Shown: positions 4,612 through 12,196 of the stretch, piece by piece
Position numbering within the stretch: position 1 is the stretch's first letter
Layout of the letters: every line of letters begins with the position of its first letter
Origin: Bacteroidales bacterium UBA1628
GTDB lineage: Bacteria; Bacteroidota; Bacteroidia; Bacteroidales; UBA932
Direction of reading: 5' to 3'
DNA length: 14,194 nucleotides
Assembly: GCA_002321335.1 (NCBI GenBank)
Contig: DCMG01000167.1
Span: 1 to 14,194, forward strand
Notes under the pieces: model-generated
The model's database searches: none
Told to the model about the DNA's origin: nothing
Seen by the model: the letters and a program-made list of their open reading frames with translations, nothing else
Made by a program: the position numbers and the translations under genes

Positions 4612-6093
4612 TTATTTTTTCGTAAGTGTCCTGCTGATTGCTTCCGCCCAGCCTGCTTTGGCGGCTTTGACGGTGGCTTCGTCCATGGATGGGATGAAGA
4701 CTCGTTCTGACTGCCATTGTTTCTTCACATCGTCAATGCTCTCCCAGAAGCCGACGGCAAGGCCTGCGAGGTAGGCGGCTCCAAGCGCGGTGGTCTCCGT
4801 GACTTTAGGCCGGATGACCTTGGCACCGAGAATGTCGGACTGGAACTGCATCAGGAGATTGTCACGTGAGGCACCACCGTCTACCTTGAGTTCGCCTAGG
4901 TGGATGCCGGAATCCTTCTCCATGGCGGCGACAATGTCCATTGTCTGGAAAGCGATGCCTTCGAGGGCGGCGCGGGCGATGTGTGCGGCTTTCGTGCCAC
5001 GGGTGATTCCGAATATGCTTCCTTGGGCATGCGGATCCCAATACGGAGCTCCCAGACCGGTCAGGGCAGGAACCATGTACACGCCGCCGTTGTCGGGCAC
5101 AGATGCGGCCAAGGCCTCGACCTCCGAGGAACTCTTGATGATCCCGAGACCGTCGCGAAGCCACTGAACCACGGATCCAGCCACGAAGATCGATCCTTCC
5201 AAAGCGTAGTTTACCTTGTCTCCTATCTTCCAAGCGATGGTCGCCAAAAGGTTGTTGTGCGACATTATCGGCTTCTCACCGGTGTTCATCAAAAGAAAGC
5301 ATCCTGTTCCGTAAGTGTTTTTAACTGAACCTGGTTCGGTGCACATCTGGCCGAACAGGGCGGCCTGCTGGTCTCCTGCGATGCCGGCCACAGGAACTTC
5401 CCCGCCAAGCAGGCTGGTCTGGCCGTAGATCTCGGAGGAAGACTTCACCTGAGGCATCATCGAGAGCGGAATGTTCAGAATGTCAAGAAGTTCTTCGTCC
5501 CATTGGAGGGTGTTGATGTTGAACAGCATCGTGCGGGACGCGTTGCTGACATCGGTGACGTGCTCGTGTCCTCCGGTCAGATTCCACACGAGCCAGCTGT
5601 CCACGGTCCCGAAGCGCAGCTTGCCTTGTTCCGCGCGCTCTCTGGCACCCGGCACATTATCCAGAATCCAGCGGATTTTCGTACCTGAGAAATAAGCGTC
5701 AATGATCAACCCGGTCTTCTTGCGGATAAGCTCCGTCATCCCGGCTGCCTTGAGGGAATCACAGAAATCGGAAGTCCTCCTGTCCTGCCAGACGATTGCA
5801 TGGCAGATCGGCTTTCCGGTCTCCGCATCCCAGACAATTGTGGTCTCGCGCTGGTTGGTTATTCCTATCGCGGCGATGTCCGATCCTCCGAGGCCCAACG
5901 AAGCCACAGCTTCCGTCATGACCGCATATTCCGAAGACCAGATGTCCATCGGGTCGTGTTCCACCAGCCCCGGTTTCGGAAAATGTTGGGTGAACTCTTT
6001 CTGGCACACGGCCTTGGCTTCCCCCTTCCTGTTGAAGACGATGGCTCTCGACGAGCTTGTGCCCTGATCAAGGGCAAGAATATATTCTTTCAT
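4612..6093 (-). CDS. glpK: Glycerol kinase
   Basis: Cytosolic FGGY-family kinase that converts glycerol and ATP to glycerol 3-phosphate, trapping glycerol that enters through GlpF. The 493-residue product has the N-terminal phosphate-binding LDQGTSSSRAIVF. It also has the NQRETT glycerol-site segment near residue 80, WNLTGG, GIAGDQQAALFGQ, TGLGAPYWDPHAQGSIFGIT, and the C-terminal DGGASRDNLLMQFQSDIL plus ALGAAYLAGLA. Length is typical (about 495-500). The open frame begins two codons earlier at a TTG; the ATG at 6093 is chosen because it gives the usual MKEYILALDQGT start. A promoter about 100 bp upstream drives glpK-glpF. No glpD or glpR is in the window. Confidence 0.97.
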   Translation of the reverse strand: MKEYILALDQGTSSSRAIVFNRKGEAKAVCQKEFTQHFPKPGLVEHDPMDIWSSEYAVMTEAVASLGLGGSDIAAIGITNQRETTIVWDAETGKPICHAIVWQDRRTSDFCDSLKAAGMTELIRKKTGLIIDAYFSGTKIRWILDNVPGARERAEQGKLRFGTVDSWLVWNLTGGHEHVTDVSNASRTMLFNINTLQWDEELLDILNIPLSMMPQVKSSSEIYGQTSLLGGEVPVAGIAGDQQAALFGQMCTEPGSVKNTYGTGCFLLMNTGEKPIMSHNNLLATIAWKIGDKVNYALEGSIFVAGSVVQWLRDGLGIIKSSSEVEALAASVPDNGGVYMVPALTGLGAPYWDPHAQGSIFGITRGTKAAHIARAALEGIAFQTMDIVAAMEKDSGIHLGELKVDGGASRDNLLMQFQSDILGAKVIRPKVTETTALGAAYLAGLAVGFWESIDDVKKQWQSERVFIPSMDEATVKAAKAGWAEAISRTLTKK

Positions 6094-6190
6094 ATTCAAA
6101 AATTTATGAATATAAATGTGTTAGTAATATGATGGTTTATGCCGCCCAAATGCGACCGGACAAACTAAGGAATAACCTCGCTTGCCCGAA

Positions 6191-6221
6191 CAAAAATAAG
6201 TAAATTCTCAAATAACTCCAA
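6191..6221 (-). promoter_or_regulatory. Promoter of glpK-glpF
   Basis: On the reverse strand TTG (6221-6219), a 20-bp spacer and TATTTTTG (6198-6191) match the Bacteroidota consensus. The start near 6184 leaves a leader of about 90 nt before glpK. It lies only 13 bp from the end of the BASS gene. No obvious operator palindrome is seen in the leader. Confidence 0.75.
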
Positions 6222-6233
6222 GGGCAGAACCAA

Positions 6234-7091
6234 TTACTGACTTTTCCGTCGGATGACGGCGAGGTAGGTGAGCAGGATGACGTTCATCATCAACGCATAG
6301 ACTATTGCGGGAATGGCCATCTCGCCATTGTTGAAGACTTGAGGTGAAACGGCCATGGCAATTGCCTGTGCGGCGTTCTGCATGCCTACTTCAATCACGA
6401 TTGTCCGTTTGGATGATTTGTCGAGCCTGAACATTCCGGCGAGAATGGCTCCGCACCCCATAGCCGCAAGAATAAGAGCCCCGCATGAAAGTCCGAGCAC
6501 GCCGATGTTGTCGATGATCTCTCCGGCGTATTGGATGAAAAACACAGCGGCCAGAAGCATCAGCGCAGGAAAGGCCAGGCGCCCGATAACGGCTCCGACC
6601 CGTGTTGCCAGAGCAGGGAACCACCGTCTGAATCCTGTCCCTAAAGCCATCGGCAGGAACACCAGCACGATGTTCTGGACGAGCAGACATCCCACAGGAA
6701 GGGAAATAACAGTCTCTTCTTTCAACGACACGAATCTGGTCACGAATTCCATAATGGCTGGAATCGTCAGAAGTGTCACGACGCTGCTAAGTGCGGTCAA
6801 TGTGACGGACAGCGCGACATTCCCTTTGGCGAGCATGGAGAACACATTGGACGAGCTCCCTCCCGGGCAGCATGCCACCAGCAGCAACCCGACGAACGCG
6901 ACAGCCGGGAGGTTGAAGGCCACAGCCACGATGAAGGCGATGACCGGCAGGATAACCAACTGCCCGGCAAGCCCCACCGCAACCGCTTTCGGGTGCTTGG
7001 CAACCTGCCTGAAAGAAGCCACATCCAACTCAATCCCAAGTTGGAACATCAGAACTATCAGAATCGGCAGTACTATCCAGATTGTGTTCAT
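6234..7091 (-). CDS. Bile acid:sodium symporter (BASS) family transporter
   Basis: A 285-residue inner-membrane protein with about nine to ten hydrophobic segments, of the BASS family of sodium-coupled organic anion transporters. Family marks are CCPGGSSSNVFSMLAKGNVALS (residues 75-96) with the crossover-helix PGG-SSN, and EVGMQNAAQA (residues 234-243), where Glu and Gln-Asn form the sodium site in known members. The substrate cannot be read from sequence; bacterial homologues are reported with bile acids, pantoate and other carboxylates. The open frame extends upstream to 7556 through the repeat array. The ATG at 7091 is chosen because the hydrophobic N-terminus begins there and a promoter lies 17-48 bp upstream of it. 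Confidence 0.9.
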   Translation of the reverse strand: MNTIWIVLPILIVLMFQLGIELDVASFRQVAKHPKAVAVGLAGQLVILPVIAFIVAVAFNLPAVAFVGLLLVACCPGGSSSNVFSMLAKGNVALSVTLTALSSVVTLLTIPAIMEFVTRFVSLKEETVISLPVGCLLVQNIVLVFLPMALGTGFRRWFPALATRVGAVIGRLAFPALMLLAAVFFIQYAGEIIDNIGVLGLSCGALILAAMGCGAILAGMFRLDKSSKRTIVIEVGMQNAAQAIAMAVSPQVFNNGEMAIPAIVYALMMNVILLTYLAVIRRKSQ

Positions 7092-7107
7092 CGCAGTTTT
7101 TTTCCAG

Positions 7108-7139
7108 CAAAGATAACCTTTTCCCGCAAACAACCGCAA
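7108..7139 (-). promoter_or_regulatory. Promoter of the BASS transporter gene
   Basis: Reverse strand TTG (7139-7137), a 21-bp spacer and TATCTTTG (7115-7108) match the Bacteroidota consensus. Transcription would begin near 7101, about 10 nt before the ATG at 7091, which excludes translation of the longer upstream frame through the repeats. The bases between here and 7235 contain nothing else I can support. Confidence 0.75.
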
Positions 7140-7235
7140 GATGCCTGTCAATGAATATACCAATGAATATCCCGGCGAGGTCCTTCGTATTTGGCTTATC
7201 GGTAGCCACTCCACCCTATTTGCCATTCTATCCCC

Positions 7236-7568
7236 GGGTGCAATGTCGGCCTTATTGCCCCCGCGGCAGCCGACACCGGTATGTTCGCGTGCGAGGTAGC
7301 CCTTATAGTCCCCGCAGTTGCCGACACCGGTACGTTCGGGTGCGAGGTAGCCCTTATTGCCCCCGCAGTTGCCGACACCGGTATGTTCGGGTGCGAGGCT
7401 GCCCTTATTGCCCCCGCAGCAGCCGACACAGGTACCTTCGGGTGCGAGATACCCCTTATTGCCCCCGCGGTTGCTGACACCGGTAACTCCGGGGGCGATG
7501 AGAGCCTTTTTGCCCCCGTGACTGCCCGGCGTGATAGAGCCGGGTGCAGATGGCATATTCCCGCACCC
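7236..7568 (+). repeat. 51-bp tandem array of REP-like imperfect palindromes (left flank)
   Basis: Seven copies of GGGTGC-N15-GCCCCC begin at 7236, 7287, 7338, 7389, 7440, 7491 and 7542, each exactly 51 bp apart. The two arms form an imperfect palindrome with one T-C mismatch. The copy at 7491 is GGGGGC/GCCCCC and that at 7542 is GGGTGC/GCACCC, both perfectly paired; the 7287 copy is degenerate. The 24-bp linkers are also similar among the first six (shared GCCGACACCGGTA-like core) but not beyond. The N15 usually ends in TT. The unit length is divisible by three, which explains the long spurious open frames here. It lies next to a RAYT-type transposase gene. Confidence 0.9.
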
Positions 7569-7631
7569 GATCCACAGGTTTCCGGCGATAAAATCCAGAG
7601 AATTATTGCCGCCATTAATCTTGACGGTCAG

Positions 7632-7709
7632 GGGGGCAAAAAGACCAGTTTTGCACCCAAAGCCATTTCAACAGCACACTCTAGGTGCAGGCAGGAAGAT
7701 ATTGCCCCC
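7632..7709. repeat. Inverted pair of REP-like elements (REPIN-like)
   Basis: GGGGGC-N15-GCACCC at 7632-7658 is the reverse-oriented form of the element. AGGTGC-N15-GCCCCC at 7683-7709 is forward oriented. The two begin 51 bp apart, the same spacing as the tandem array. Two oppositely oriented REP sequences close together is the arrangement called REPIN. The second copy ends 27 bp from the stop of the transposase gene. Confidence 0.8.
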
Positions 7710-7735
7710 GAAGCGCCTACGCTGTCCCCATCGCC

Positions 7736-8659
7736 CTATTTGGCGGACAGAGGGAACAGTGAATCCACGTCGTACTGGGAGAGACCCAGAACCCGGCGTA
7801 TCTGACCGTTGGATGAATGATAATCTTGGCGCAGCCTGCGGGCCAGATCCAGTTTTTGAGGCCTCGTCAGATCTCTCAGTGAGTTGGTGCCGTAATTTTG
7901 CATAAGAAGTTTGCTGACCTGTGTGAAAAGTTCAGGGTCTGTAAGAAACTCCCCATCGTCAATCTCGTTTGCCAGTTCACCGTACGCCTCGACATTCTTG
8001 CTGATCATCGAGAAGTAGTGATGGGCGTTGCGGAACATCGCTTTGCCAAGCTCGGTGGCACAGAACGAGACAGGTGAGATATGCCCGTTGATTACAAGGT
8101 AGTCACCAGCCAATTCTCCACCCCTGCTCCGAAGCAACTTTCTGGCTTCCCTGTAGGAGAAGTCACCCAACGGTCTCCCGATCTGATAGTCTCCGAAATA
8201 GAACCTCCCTGTTCCCCAGGGGTCGGAATAAGGCGTGCGGTCCGGATCCGCCACATAGCCATTCCTGTTGACGTAGACAATCGTGTTCCTCAACGTTCTC
8301 AGATCTTTGATAGGTTTTAGAGACATTGTGAACCGCCGGATGGACTCCTTTCGTCCCTTTGAGGCCAGGTACCATTTCAGACGTCTCCTAAAAAGATCGA
8401 AAAAGCGCCTTATGTCATCCTCATTCCCACTCACTACCAAATGAATATGATTGCTCATGATCTCAAAGGCGACAATAATAACGGTCCCGATGTCTTTATG
8501 GCATCTGGCCAGAAGGTTGATCGCATAACGAAAATCCTCAGCGTCCGCGAAGAGCAGCGAAGTGTCTATTCCCGGCGTGTAAAGATGCCACCAAGGACAA
8601 CCTTTGGCAAATGTCGCCTCGCAGATCCGTTCAGACTCGGCATAAGAAGCTCTTTTCAT
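7736..8659 (-). CDS. REP-associated tyrosine transposase (Y1/HUH, RAYT-like)
   Basis: A 307-residue HUH endonuclease of the Y1_Tnp superfamily, which cleaves and joins single-stranded DNA through a tyrosine. The metal-binding HUH motif is in MSNHIHLVVSG (His71 and His73). The likely catalytic tyrosine is in IVYVNRNGYVAD (Tyr129 or Tyr135), a position that matches the YIHxNPV-like segment of the family. The C-terminal segment, about residues 262-303 (RDLTRPQKLDLARRLRQDYH, then QIRRVLGLSQYDVDSLF), looks like an added helix-turn-helix DNA-binding domain. The gene is intact and flanked on both sides by GGGTGC-N15-GCCCCC elements, the arrangement of single-copy RAYT genes with their REPs rather than of an IS200/IS605 element with left and right ends. 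The ATG at 8659 is the only early start. Confidence 0.85.
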   Translation of the reverse strand: MKRASYAESERICEATFAKGCPWWHLYTPGIDTSLLFADAEDFRYAINLLARCHKDIGTVIIVAFEIMSNHIHLVVSGNEDDIRRFFDLFRRRLKWYLASKGRKESIRRFTMSLKPIKDLRTLRNTIVYVNRNGYVADPDRTPYSDPWGTGRFYFGDYQIGRPLGDFSYREARKLLRSRGGELAGDYLVINGHISPVSFCATELGKAMFRNAHHYFSMISKNVEAYGELANEIDDGEFLTDPELFTQVSKLLMQNYGTNSLRDLTRPQKLDLARRLRQDYHSSNGQIRRVLGLSQYDVDSLFPLSAK

Positions 8660-8663
8660 AGTT

Positions 8664-8671
8664 CAAAAATA
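8664..8671 (-). promoter_or_regulatory. Possible -7 box of the transposase gene
   Basis: TATTTTTG on the reverse strand matches TAnnTTTG exactly but lies only 5 bp before the ATG, which would give an almost leaderless mRNA. No TTG is seen 19-21 bp upstream, where the region is instead occupied by the REP-like element at 8678-8704. This is a weak or repeat-controlled promoter, or a chance match. Confidence 0.35.
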
Positions 8672-8677
8672 TTTGGT

Positions 8678-8755
8678 GGGTGCGTTCAGGCCGTTCTCGC
8701 CCCCGCGATGTTAATAATCAGTGGTTTCGGGTGCAGCAACGGCTATTTTGCCCCC
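8678..8755 (+). repeat. REP-like elements on the right flank of the transposase
   Basis: Two forward copies of GGGTGC-N15-GCCCCC, at 8678-8704 and 8729-8755, again start exactly 51 bp apart. The 24-bp linker between them bears no clear likeness to the left-flank linkers, so spacing and palindrome arms are kept while the linker sequence is not. The first copy starts 19 bp from the transposase ATG. Confidence 0.85.
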
Positions 8756-8773
8756 GAGACATAGTGTCGCAGG

Positions 8774-8819
8774 TAAAAACAAAAAAGCGGGTCAGGTGCG
8801 ATATAACCTAACTCGCTTT
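8774..8819 (-). terminator. Intrinsic terminator downstream of the DUF4153 gene
   Basis: A 14-bp stem (8784-8797 with 8806-8819, one wobble and one mismatch) closes an 8-base loop. Read on the reverse strand it is followed by TTTTTTGTTTTT. It lies about 157 bp after the DUF4153 stop and would separate that transcript from the transposase locus. Confidence 0.8.
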
Positions 8820-8877
8820 GCGGATTCTTTGCCCCGCGGCATTCAGTCTTGTCAGCGAATAAAGCAATAATCTGTGA

Positions 8878-8968
8878 ATATTCCAAATCCCTACCGAGAC
8901 AAAAAGTCAAAACTCAGTCAAAAGCGGCCAAAAAGCGATATTCCAAATCTCTTTGCTTCGGGAATATC
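8878..8968. repeat. Small ATATTCC repeats downstream of the DUF4153 gene
   Basis: ATATTCCAAATC occurs at 8878-8889 and again at 8938-8949, 60 bp apart. GATATTCC at 8937-8944 also forms an 8-bp inverted repeat with GGAATATC at 8961-8968, just after the DUF4153 stop. The role is unknown; the hairpin may help mRNA 3'-end stability. Nothing else is seen between 8820 and 8976. Confidence 0.4.
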
Positions 8969-8976
8969 CTTGAATA

Positions 8977-10671
8977 TTATTTCAGAAACATGATCCCCTT
9001 GAGGTTGACACGCATCGAGTCTCCTTCGTTATCGGTCGAGATGTGGTCCGTAAAGAACACACCGTTGTTCCCGTGAAAGTACAAAGGTTCGTTTCCGTTC
9101 TCTTTCCGCGCCCTGTCAACCTCACTCATCGGAATCGCCAACCTTACCGAATCGGCTGAGACTGTCACAAAGACTGTGTCTGCTAAAGGAACAGAGCCAT
9201 TGAAATAGATGCTTTCAAAGCGTGTGTACCCATCCGGAATCTTTAAAGCCCCTTGAGTGTTTATCTCCAGCCAACGGAAGTCATCGACTGCCACGGTATC
9301 TGCCTGGCATCTGTCGGCCCAACTGCCGAAGTTCCAGAACCCAACCGACGTGTCAACAATCTCACGCACGACTTTCTCGTGATATTGAATGAAGAGATAT
9401 TCCATTTTCCGGTCAATTCCCACCACAGACGCTGAATCACATGATTCCATGATCTCTGAATATTTTGCCGAGTCCAAAGGAAAACTGATGTCTGGGGAAA
9501 TCGATGACATCGCTTTCTTGACATCGCTGACGAGGACTCTTCGGGACAGTGCGGCGAAATTCTGGGGTCCGACGGACGAAAGGATCGCAAGAGCGAAAAA
9601 GGACAGCGGTATCCAGCGGAATGATTTTGACTTGTTGACCGTCAGTCCTATGCAAACTACATAACACCAAACGTTGAAGAGCATGAGATAAAGGCGTGGT
9701 GCGGTGATCCCGTAGTCGCTTACCCTTTTGACAATCCCGACCGTCATCAGCATAAGAAGTGGCAGGAATATGGCGGGTAGAAGCCTCAGCGCCTTGCGGT
9801 CGAATCTCCATTTGTCTCGATCCTCACGGAATTGCACAGGATAAATCAGGAATATCATCAGTACCATGCAAAGCATTGACGCCATCACCAGCGTTGACAC
9901 CCACCCCCGAGGCAGGTTCCATTCAAAGATTATCTTCGCGGCATAGACGTAGAGCGTCAATACGTATGCTCCTAAAAGAGGAAACAGCAGATAGTTGATC
10001 AGCCCGAGTCCGGCCTTTCCCGGCCTGTCGGCATCATATCTGCCCCTAACCGGAATCAGTTGCATGAACACCATCGGAGCAATGAATATCATGCTGACCC
10101 AGAACACGTCCGCAACCACTTTCCAGCCAATCTCAAGACCGAAGAGCATTTTGAACGCGAGAACGAGCAGATCCAACCCTCCTGCCAGAAGCAGCCCGAC
10201 CACGAATGCGGTGAATGCTGCGGTGACGCAGTCAATTGTGTGGTTCCAAAGCCCTGTGTCATTGTCGGATTTCCGCCAGACGGGGGCAAGGAATATCCCA
10301 GACACGATGATCCACACAAGGGTTGTCGCCGCATTGAGCCAACTCATGTCCAATGGCCAGTACCATCGGAACAGAAGGCAGATTCCAAGCCACAATGCGT
10401 TGATGGTCAGGGTCCAAAGCGGCTTGATGGATTTTTCTTCGCCATTTCTCCAGTCTGTGAGCCCGAGTCTGACCGCCATATTCAGCAGTCCGGATGTTAT
10501 CGTCCAGAACATCAGAAAGAAAGCGTCATTCCCCTCGATTTTGTCATCCGAATGAACAAGTACGACAGCCAGAATAGCCGCCGCGGCCATGAAGCAAGAC
10601 GAGACCGGGAACCTCTTGAAAGTCCCTGCCGTCTTTGCCCACAGGCTCTTGAATGTGGCTTTATTGATCAT
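8977..10671 (-). CDS. DUF4153 domain membrane protein
   Basis: A 564-residue protein with about eleven hydrophobic segments between residues 22 and 375, then a soluble C-terminal region of about 190 residues. The segment RVSDYGITAPRLYLMLFNVW (residues 317-336) is the recognisable mark of the DUF4153 family. The biochemical role of the family is unknown. The C-terminal region alternates charged strands and includes WLEINTQGALKIPDGYTRFE, typical of Bacteroidota members, and probably lies on one side of the membrane. The ATG at 10671 follows a promoter with a leader of about 14 nt. It is divergent from the esterase gene, with only about 125 bp between the two starts, and ends in a terminator at 8774-8819. 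It looks like a single-gene transcript. Confidence 0.85.
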   Translation of the reverse strand: MINKATFKSLWAKTAGTFKRFPVSSCFMAAAAILAVVLVHSDDKIEGNDAFFLMFWTITSGLLNMAVRLGLTDWRNGEEKSIKPLWTLTINALWLGICLLFRWYWPLDMSWLNAATTLVWIIVSGIFLAPVWRKSDNDTGLWNHTIDCVTAAFTAFVVGLLLAGGLDLLVLAFKMLFGLEIGWKVVADVFWVSMIFIAPMVFMQLIPVRGRYDADRPGKAGLGLINYLLFPLLGAYVLTLYVYAAKIIFEWNLPRGWVSTLVMASMLCMVLMIFLIYPVQFREDRDKWRFDRKALRLLPAIFLPLLMLMTVGIVKRVSDYGITAPRLYLMLFNVWCYVVCIGLTVNKSKSFRWIPLSFFALAILSSVGPQNFAALSRRVLVSDVKKAMSSISPDISFPLDSAKYSEIMESCDSASVVGIDRKMEYLFIQYHEKVVREIVDTSVGFWNFGSWADRCQADTVAVDDFRWLEINTQGALKIPDGYTRFESIYFNGSVPLADTVFVTVSADSVRLAIPMSEVDRARKENGNEPLYFHGNNGVFFTDHISTDNEGDSMRVNLKGIMFLK

Positions 10672-10691
10672 GTCTTTAGCTTCTTTACCTG

Positions 10692-10720
10692 CAAATTTAG
10701 TAATCCTTAAAGAATATCAA
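10692..10720 (-). promoter_or_regulatory. Promoter of the DUF4153 gene
   Basis: On the reverse strand TTG (10720-10718), an 18-bp spacer and TAAATTTG (10699-10692) match the Bacteroidota consensus. The transcript would start near 10685. Confidence 0.7.
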
Positions 10721-10765
10721 TTTATTTTTAATGCTTGCTAAGCAATAATTCCGGAATATAATCAT

Positions 10766-10773
10766 TATCTTGT
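10766..10773 (+). promoter_or_regulatory. Possible -7 box of the esterase gene
   Basis: TATCTTGT differs at the end from TAnnTTTG. It would place the start near 10780, about 17 nt before the ATG at 10797. No good -33 TTG is seen at the right distance, so this is a weak call. Confidence 0.35.
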
Positions 10774-10796
10774 GTCGTAAAGAAAATTTTTCGGTT

Positions 10797-12011
10797 ATGG
10801 GACGTAATATTAAGTTTTTATTTTGTCTGACAGCTGCTTTTATACTGAATGTGTTCGCTATGATGACAGACGCTTCCGCTCAACAGGCACTATGGAGCGG
10901 GGCACAGGTGGTGTCGCCTCAGGTCAATGAGGACAAAACAGTTACCTTCAGATATTCAGCACCTAATGTAATCAGGGTTCAGGTGACGGGAGATTTCCTG
11001 CCGCCGCAAAAGATCAGCACTCCGAACGGAGATTATGAAGTTCCGGGAGTCGCCGAACTTGTCCAAAACCTGAACGGGGTCTGGGAATATACCAGCGCCC
11101 CTCTCGAGCCGGAACTTTACAGTTACTCCTTAATTGTCAACGGTCAGCGGATGAATGATCCGTCGAACGTCTATCAGATAAGGGACGTGGCCACGGTCAC
11201 GAGCATATTCATTGTCGGTGGCGGTCAGGCTGAACTTTATAAGGTTAATGACGTGCCGCACGGGACGGTGTCGAAGGTTTGGTATGACAGCCCTTCGCTT
11301 GGGATGAGGCGCCGAATGACGGTTTATACTCCGGCAGGTTATGAAAACAGCGGAAAGACCAGATACCCTGTGCTTTACCTTCTGCACGGAATGGGTGGAG
11401 ACGAGCAGGCCTGGATGGAGCTCGGACGCGCCTCCCAGATCCTCGACAATCTCATCGCGCAAGGCAAGGCGAAGCCGATGATCGTGGTGATGCCGAACGG
11501 CAACGCCTCTCAGGAGGCCGCTCCCGGCGAGACCTCCCACGGACTTGTCCAACCAAAGTTCAACCTTCCCAAAACCATGGACGGCACCTACGAAACCTCC
11601 TTCCCGGAGATCATTGAATATGTTGACTCTCACTATCGTACAATCCGTAAAAAGGAGGGTCGCGCGATAGCCGGACTGTCGATGGGCGGATTCCATTCGC
11701 TCCACATCTCAAAGGAATATCCAGACACCTTCTCGTACATCGGCCTGTTCTCCGCCGCCATATTCCCTGAAAAGGAATCCCCTGTTTACGAAGACTTTGA
11801 CGGCAAACTCGCGAAACTGTTCGCCACCAAGCCATCCCTTTTCTGGATCGGCATCGGCAAGGATGACTTCCTCTACAAAGCCAACACCGACTTCCGCAGG
11901 AAACTCGACGACGCTGGTTATGAATATACCTACGTGGAGTCCACCGGTGGCCACATCTGGCGCAACTGGCGTATCTACCTCAGCCAGTTCGCCCCGCTTC
12001 TGTTCAAATGA
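10797..12011 (+). CDS. Secreted esterase of the feruloyl/enterochelin esterase type (alpha/beta hydrolase, CE1-like)
   Basis: A 404-residue exported hydrolase. The signal peptide runs to ASA-QQ (cleavage after residue 28). An N-terminal Ig-like/CBM48-type domain (about 35-140) includes FRYSAPNVIRVQVTGDF and VWEYTSAPLEPELYSYSL. An esterase domain follows from about 155, beginning VWYDSPSLGMRRRMTVYTPA. The catalytic set is visible: Ser295 in GLSMGG, His386 in TGGHIWRNW and Asp356 or Asp357 in GIGKDDF, with the oxyanion segment LLHGMGGDEQ at 195-204. This layout is shared by xylan/feruloyl esterases of gut Bacteroidota and by enterochelin esterase-like proteins, so a plant cell-wall ester is a likely but unproven substrate. 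The frame opens at a TTG (10770); the ATG at 10797 fits the signal peptide. No SusCD genes are adjacent. Confidence 0.88.
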   Translation: MGRNIKFLFCLTAAFILNVFAMMTDASAQQALWSGAQVVSPQVNEDKTVTFRYSAPNVIRVQVTGDFLPPQKISTPNGDYEVPGVAELVQNLNGVWEYTSAPLEPELYSYSLIVNGQRMNDPSNVYQIRDVATVTSIFIVGGGQAELYKVNDVPHGTVSKVWYDSPSLGMRRRMTVYTPAGYENSGKTRYPVLYLLHGMGGDEQAWMELGRASQILDNLIAQGKAKPMIVVMPNGNASQEAAPGETSHGLVQPKFNLPKTMDGTYETSFPEIIEYVDSHYRTIRKKEGRAIAGLSMGGFHSLHISKEYPDTFSYIGLFSAAIFPEKESPVYEDFDGKLAKLFATKPSLFWIGIGKDDFLYKANTDFRRKLDDAGYEYTYVESTGGHIWRNWRIYLSQFAPLLFK

Positions 12012-12099
12012 AGAGCCAGTTCAACATGAATCACCTGTTTGAGCGATTATGGAATAGACTGTTCCTCGTCATAAGGCCGGTTTACTTGCGCTTCTTCCT

Positions 12100-12131
12100 G
12101 CTGCCTCCTCATTGTTTGCAGGCGGTTTTTT
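12100..12131 (+). terminator. Possible terminator of the esterase gene
   Basis: GCTGCCT (12100-12106) can pair with AGGCGGT (12120-12126) with wobbles, followed by six T. A competing CCTGC/GCAGG stem uses the same bases. It lies about 90 bp after the esterase stop. The stem is weak but the T-run is good. Confidence 0.5.
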
Positions 12132-12159
12132 GTAAATTTTGTAAATTAGTGACAAATTA

Positions 12160-12190
12160 TTTGTTATTAATGAAACTTTAACTATTTTTG
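12160..12190 (+). promoter_or_regulatory. Strong promoter of the leader/microprotein locus
   Basis: TTTG at 12160-12163, a 19-bp spacer and TATTTTTG at 12183-12190 are a near-perfect Bacteroidota promoter. The start would be near 12197. TTTGCGTTG (12187-12195), overlapping the -7 box, is repeated inverted as CAACGCAAA at 12224-12232, a 9-bp perfect inverted repeat that could be an operator. Confidence 0.8.
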
Positions 12191-12196
12191 CGTTGG

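Noticed and set aside
4598..4717. Longer glpF starting at 4717.
   Set aside because: The added 40 residues overlap glpK coding sequence in another frame and do not resemble any MIP N-terminus; the ATG at 4597 gives a standard start.
7092..7556. Long open frames through the repeat array, including a 155-residue N-terminal extension of the BASS transporter made of 17-residue repeats (GGNKGYLAPERTGVG-like).
   Set aside because: The unit is 51 bp, divisible by three and free of stops, so several frames stay open on both strands by construction. A promoter at 7108-7139 and the normal hydrophobic N-terminus place the real start at 7091.
7236..7568. CRISPR array, because of the regular repeats.
   Set aside because: Linkers are repeated rather than unique, the conserved part is two short palindrome arms, one copy is inverted nearby, and no cas genes are present. 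The neighbouring RAYT gene gives a better explanation.
7236..8755. IS200/IS605 insertion sequence with left and right ends.
   Set aside because: There are no subterminal hairpins of the IS type and no tnpB or cleavage-site pair; repeated REP-like elements on both sides, beyond the gene ends, fit a RAYT better.
10770..10796. TTG start nine codons upstream for the esterase.
   Set aside because: It overlaps the likely promoter and adds residues before a normal signal peptide; the ATG at 10797 is better placed.
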